A program made the position numbers and the translations under genes. This document shows, piece by piece, positions 62,201-64,000 of a stretch of 64,000 nt of DNA. The stretch's first letter is position 1, and each line of letters opens with the position of its first letter. The notes under the pieces are model-generated. The model had not been told where the DNA came from, did no database searches, and saw only the letters and a program-made list of their open reading frames with translations. Source of the stretch: Sipunculus nudus (taxonomy: Eukaryota > Annelida > Sipuncula > Golfingiida > Sipunculidae); the NCBI GenBank assembly GCA_026874595.1, contig CM049313.1, positions 16,243,508 to 16,307,507 of the forward strand. The letters are read 5' to 3'.

Positions 62201-63898
62201 ATTGGTCGATGTTATATTTAATATGTTTTTTTTTTCAAATTATAAATTATAACATGTTATATTACTTTAACTTATATCATATTATGTTTATTGAGCCTGT
62301 CAGAACAGAGACACTGTATACAAAAACTGCACAAAAACATTTAACATGAACCAATTATTAACTGATACAATTATGTTTTATATAATAAATATTAATCGCC
62401 TGCAACAAATATATAACGGGTTAGTCTGATTAATGAAATTGTGTACAAATTTTGCAATGAAACTCGGAATAACTACGTTATTCTATTAGCAAAAAACACT
62501 AACCCTAACACGAGGAAATGGCGGACCGGATACTGCTTCAGTAAACAAGCGTTTGTTTGTCAGCTTCCACTTGGCAGACAGGTCGGCAACAACCCCCTTG
62601 CAGGTAAGGCCATTTTATAATACCATATGGCTATATTTTATAATTGTTAACTCCGCCAAGATGGGATTGTCACCAGCCCTACTTAACAGCTGCTCAGCTT
62701 AAACAACAAAGGTTTGTGGAGGAGCCATTTTATTTTCGTGTGCAGGGGCGGATTCAGGATTTTGGAAAGGGAGGGATCAAAGCCAGAAAGAATGGAGAGT
62801 ATATATAAACATAATAAAGGCCCTTAGAAAAAGGGAGGGCCTGGCCTCGACTTTTAGTTATAAAACTTTAAAGGTGGCCATTCTCCTACTTTTGAAAATG
62901 AATTTATGTGATTTCTGGCTTCCTTTTTGTATATATTAATGATCTAAGGGTAATTTTGGTTGTGAAAATTCTTTTAAGGCCTTCGTGAAGGTTTTATGAA
63001 CTTGTATATCAACCAAATGTTTGCAAACACAGCATTGTTGACATATGGGAAAAGCATGTAAACTAAGGTTGTAGGTTGAATGCCATTTACAAAGCTCTGG
63101 CTAATCTGACTTGCTGCCAGATGCATACGTTGAATTATTTGTTTTGATTATTTTTAAGGCCCCCACATATTATTAACACGTTGATATAAACAAAACAGGC
63201 AACCAGTGTGCGGTGATATCCAGTTTTTTTTTGCCTATTTTCATGAAAGCTTCTAGGGGTTACCTTTAGTTTATAAAGATCAGATAGATGATTGGTCCCC
63301 TTTAAAAAGACCCCGTCTATCTCCTTCTGGATTCGATATTGGTGCGTATCTGTCTAAAAGAAGGGAATACTGTGAGATTGTTTTGTCTTGGGATAAGCGT
63401 GCTCTCTACTGGGTGTCTCCGCTGGTTGAAAGAAATTTATTAGTCAAAGTATATGTGATAGCAATAGTAATAAATGACAAGTATTCAAACTAAAAGTAAT
63501 AATAAAGGAAATGGAAATCTTGACCCGTAAATAGTAAAAGTAATAAGACCTCAAGAAACGGAAAAACAGCTTTCACTTTTCTATTACACCCTTATGCTAT
63601 AGCAGCTTAAAGATTGAGTGTTCACTTTATTTTTTGATACATCACAGTATAGGGCTTAAGCTGTGTGTGATCGTGGTTGAATGGTATTCTATCCATTTTA
63701 GAATTACACTTGATAAATCTTGTAATTATCTTACAGCGACACACGAGTGTATGGTCAGAGGTTGGAGAAACTTTAAGGATCAGTGCTACTCCGGTGAAAG
63801 GCGTAATATAAATTACGCTGATGCTCAAAAAGCGTGTAAGCAGAAAGGAGCAGACCTCGCTGTCATCCCGGACGAAGACGTCCAGTCCTTCATCAGCT
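50758..63898 (+). CDS. Multi-domain C-type lectin (mannose-receptor-like), 5' part, 12 exons
   Basis: Exons 50758-50800, 52599-52750, 53326-53447, 54636-54763, 57410-57633, 58461-58540, 59434-59537, 60330-60465, 61233-61318, 61977-62096, 62490-62603 and 63737-63898 join in a consistent frame, giving about 490 residues before the window ends. The order is signal peptide ([17 protein letters not shown]), CTLD1, CTLD2, CTLD3 and the first half of CTLD4. CTLD1 has EPN and WND, which in known CTLDs coordinate calcium and favour mannose-type sugars. CTLD2 lacks both. CTLD3 has WADGQPEN. Serial CTLDs of this kind occur in macrophage mannose receptor relatives and in expanded invertebrate lectin families that act in pathogen recognition. 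Whether it is secreted or membrane-bound cannot be told without the 3' end. Each CTLD is split over three or four exons; introns are unusually rich in inserted elements. Confidence 0.88.
51806..52466. mobile_element. Nested foldback element in lectin intron 1
   Basis: Outer arms of ~165 bp: 51806-51975 (ACAGGCGCTTGAATCGC ... GCCGGCATCCAAGTCTGCGG) pair with 52304-52466. Inner arms GTCTGTATCCATTAAGC (51977-51993) and GCTTAATGGATGCAGAC (52122-52138) pair with one mismatch. No coding frame. It ends 132 bp before exon 2. Confidence 0.8.
52599..52750 (+). CDS. Lectin exon 2: CTLD1 N-terminal part
   Basis: Acceptor TTTTTCTCTACAG, donor GTAAGT, ending in phase 0. It encodes [15 protein letters not shown], then [20 protein letters not shown], the classic start of a CTLD with the first cysteines and the helix that leads to the GGDL turn. 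The exon follows a large first intron that contains a foldback element (51806-52466) ending 132 bp upstream. Confidence 0.9.
53326..53447 (+). CDS. Lectin exon 3: CTLD1 middle (WMGL, WVDG)
   Basis: Acceptor TCTTGTTGCAG, donor GTAAGA. It encodes [12 protein letters not shown] and [11 protein letters not shown], matching the WIGL and W-x-DG core of a CTLD. The frame splits an alanine codon with the next exon. Confidence 0.9.
53691..53892. mobile_element. Small G-rich TIR element in lectin intron 3
   Basis: Left CAGGGGTGGATCCAGGATTT and reversed right CAGATGCGAATCCAAGGGG are inverted repeats. The flanks TTGACACA and CTGACACA may be a diverged 8-bp target duplication if the right end is set at GCATC. 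Poly-G tracts inside make proline/glycine open frames. Confidence 0.5.
54338..54378. repeat. TC dinucleotide microsatellite
   Basis: A pure CT run followed by diverged CTCTGTCTG words to about 54447. Confidence 0.92.
54636..54763 (+). CDS. Lectin exon 4: CTLD1 calcium site (EPN, WND)
   Basis: Acceptor TTGCTTGACAG, donor GTGAGT. It encodes [19 protein letters not shown], then GKWNDNVC and [11 protein letters not shown] and WND are the two halves of calcium site 2 in mannose-type CTLDs; both are intact, so CTLD1 is predicted to bind mannose, GlcNAc or fucose. That specificity is inferred from the motif only. Confidence 0.92.
54978..56513. mobile_element. hAT-like element with perfect TSD and duplicated 5' end
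   Basis: The full element is 55533-56513 (981 bp): left TAGAGGTGCGGACACA, reversed right CAGAGGTGCTGACCGG, flanked by ACCCAAAC at 55525-55532 and 56514-56521. An extra copy of the left end, with the same ACCCAAAC (54970-54977) and about 40 bp of genomic flank, lies 555 bp upstream. Subterminal regions are rich in GGTCCGGT. No transposase is encoded. TIR start, 8-bp TSD and subterminal words are hAT features. Confidence 0.8.
56733..57174. mobile_element. 442-bp hAT-like MITE with perfect 8-bp TSD
   Basis: Left CAGGGGCGTCAATAT, reversed right CAGTGGCGTCAATTTTTC, flanked by CCCCCACT at 56725-56732 and 57175-57182. Inside are poly-G/poly-C blocks and two AT microsatellites (57006-57030, 57064-57119). 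It ends 235 bp before lectin exon 5. Confidence 0.82.
57410..57633 (+). CDS. Lectin exon 5: CTLD2 N-terminal and middle part
   Basis: Acceptor TAATTTCATTTCAG, donor GTCAGT, 74 codons ending in phase 0. It encodes [34 protein letters not shown] and VVWLGLSDT. This exon combines what CTLD1 splits over two exons. The open frame continues past the donor but then loses CTLD character, which supports the splice at 57633. Confidence 0.88.
58461..58540 (+). CDS. Lectin exon 6: CTLD2 core strand
   Basis: Acceptor ATATTTACAG, donor GTGAGT. It encodes [20 protein letters not shown] then [14 protein letters not shown] is the standard CTLD strand. At the place where CTLD1 has EPN, this domain has EPK, so the asparagine of the calcium site is lost. 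Confidence 0.86.
58632..59221. repeat. 160-bp duplication with AT microsatellites
   Basis: 58632-58791 is repeated at 59001-59160 with about three differences (TGACATCAATATAAACATAG at the start, ATCGTGTAATTAT at the end). The second copy sits between two AT tracts, 58938-58998 and 59160-59221. It lies in lectin intron 6. Confidence 0.88.
59434..59537 (+). CDS. Lectin exon 7: CTLD2 C-terminal part
   Basis: Acceptor TTTGTGTCTTCAG, donor GTGAAC (weaker than the others). It encodes [18 protein letters not shown] and KRFMCQKPQ, with the conserved cysteines. WRIAPC stands where CTLD1 has WND, so CTLD2 probably does not bind sugar through calcium. Confidence 0.86.
59541..59559. repeat. AC dinucleotide microsatellite
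   Basis: Short ACAC run just after the donor of lectin exon 7. Confidence 0.85.
60330..60465 (+). CDS. Lectin exon 8: CTLD3 N-terminal part
   Basis: Acceptor TTTTTTTTGTCAG, donor GTAAAG. It encodes [18 protein letters not shown], then [20 protein letters not shown], a clear CTLD start. The exon ends in phase 2 and joins exon 9 through a serine or arginine-position codon AG+C. Confidence 0.88.
61233..61318 (+). CDS. Lectin exon 9: CTLD3 helix 2 and WFGI
   Basis: Acceptor CAATAG has only a moderate pyrimidine tract, donor GTAAGA. In frame it reads [17 protein letters not shown] and VNYMWFGIS, the second helix and WIGL-like strand of a CTLD. Frame agreement on both sides makes this exon convincing although it is short. 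Confidence 0.8.
61784..61960. mobile_element. G-rich TIR element relic in lectin intron 9
   Basis: CGGATCCAGGGGTGGG, a poly-G tract to 61824, and at the other end a poly-C tract with TTCTTGATCCGCGTCTG. The ends resemble the 53691 element. It lies directly before exon 10. Confidence 0.45.
61977..62096 (+). CDS. Lectin exon 10: CTLD3 core with QPE motif
   Basis: Acceptor TTTTGGCATTACAG, donor GTATGT. It encodes [23 protein letters not shown] and RMDCGYI. QPE-N occupies the EPN/QPD position; this is neither the standard mannose nor the galactose form, so binding cannot be predicted. A G-rich element lies immediately upstream in the intron. Confidence 0.86.
62490..62603 (+). CDS. Lectin exon 11: CTLD3 end and linker
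   Basis: Acceptor TTCTATTAG, donor GTAAGG. It encodes [18 protein letters not shown], giving the last cysteines of CTLD3 with WRT in place of WND, then a short linker [13 protein letters not shown] before CTLD4. Phase matches exons 10 and 12. Confidence 0.83.
62744..62880 (+). mobile_element. Relic of the same G-rich TIR family
   Basis: GCAGGGGCGGATTCAGGATT then TTGGAAAGGGAGGGATCAAA resembles the left end of the 53691 element. The right end could not be fixed. Confidence 0.4.
63737..63898 (+). CDS. Lectin exon 12: CTLD4 N-terminal part (window ends)
   Basis: Acceptor TTATCTTACAG. It encodes [19 protein letters not shown], then [20 protein letters not shown] and VQSFIS. I place the donor at GTACGT (63899) because the frame past it becomes hydrophobic and loses CTLD character; another donor further on is possible. 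The rest of CTLD4 and any later domains lie beyond 64000. Confidence 0.8.
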
Positions 63899-64000
63899 GT
63901 ACGTTCAAAGGAATCATTATAATATGTATACGTGTGTATGTGATGATCGTCAATACGCGTGTTGGGTAATATTGTATGATACATATAACGGCAGATATAC

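Noticed and set aside
63634-63969. 111-residue ORF as an independent gene
   Set aside because: Its first third and last part are intron; the middle is lectin exon 12.

Overview
The window is AT-rich metazoan DNA with spliced genes, GT-AG introns, long introns and a high load of interspersed and tandem repeats. The repeat types (modular units headed by GTCC-rich runs, long AT microsatellites, poly-G/poly-C tracts, many small terminal-inverted-repeat elements) and a gene with serial C-type lectin domains suggest a mollusc, most likely a bivalve. That is an inference from style; no species marker is visible.

Two real genes can be supported, both on the + strand and both cut by the window edges. 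Gene 1 (exons 4674-16670) is the 3' part of an immunoglobulin-superfamily adhesion protein of the lachesin/IgLON type: the end of one Ig domain, a full Ig domain, a proline-rich stem and a C-terminal hydrophobic tail that looks like a GPI-anchor signal. Its introns hold tandem and interspersed repeats. Gene 2 (exons 50758-63898 and beyond) is the 5' part of a secreted or receptor-type protein with a signal peptide followed by at least four C-type lectin-like domains (CTLDs). Twelve exons join in a consistent frame. CTLD1 carries the EPN and WND calcium/mannose-type motifs, CTLD2 has lost them, CTLD3 has a QPE variant and CTLD4 runs off the window.

Between them, about 16.7-50.7 kb is gene-poor. 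It holds a cluster of TGACGTCA (CRE-like) sites near 18.0-18.3 kb, weak coding-like open frames at 19.1-19.8 kb, a decayed Ty3/gypsy-like integrase plus zinc-knuckle relic (26.5-27.7 kb), a decayed minus-strand relic of a widespread uncharacterised protein family with EEAD / DTDV / LTGSD motifs (28.3-28.7 kb), a probable solo LTR on the minus strand (34.65-35.39 kb), two pairs of inverted repeats, a relic with ~100-bp terminal inverted repeats (40.2-41.3 kb), and a ~760-bp repeat present as two direct copies and one inverted copy.

The introns of the lectin gene have received several young-looking elements. Two hAT-like non-autonomous elements have perfect 8-bp target duplications (ACCCAAAC and CCCCCACT), and a nested foldback element sits in intron 1. 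A ~325-bp TIR element with A-rich tips and probable TA targets occurs in six full or partial copies across the window. No CRISPR, rRNA, functional tRNA or prokaryotic features were seen. I found no clear new gene system; the main points of interest are the lectin domain architecture and the structure of the mobile elements.
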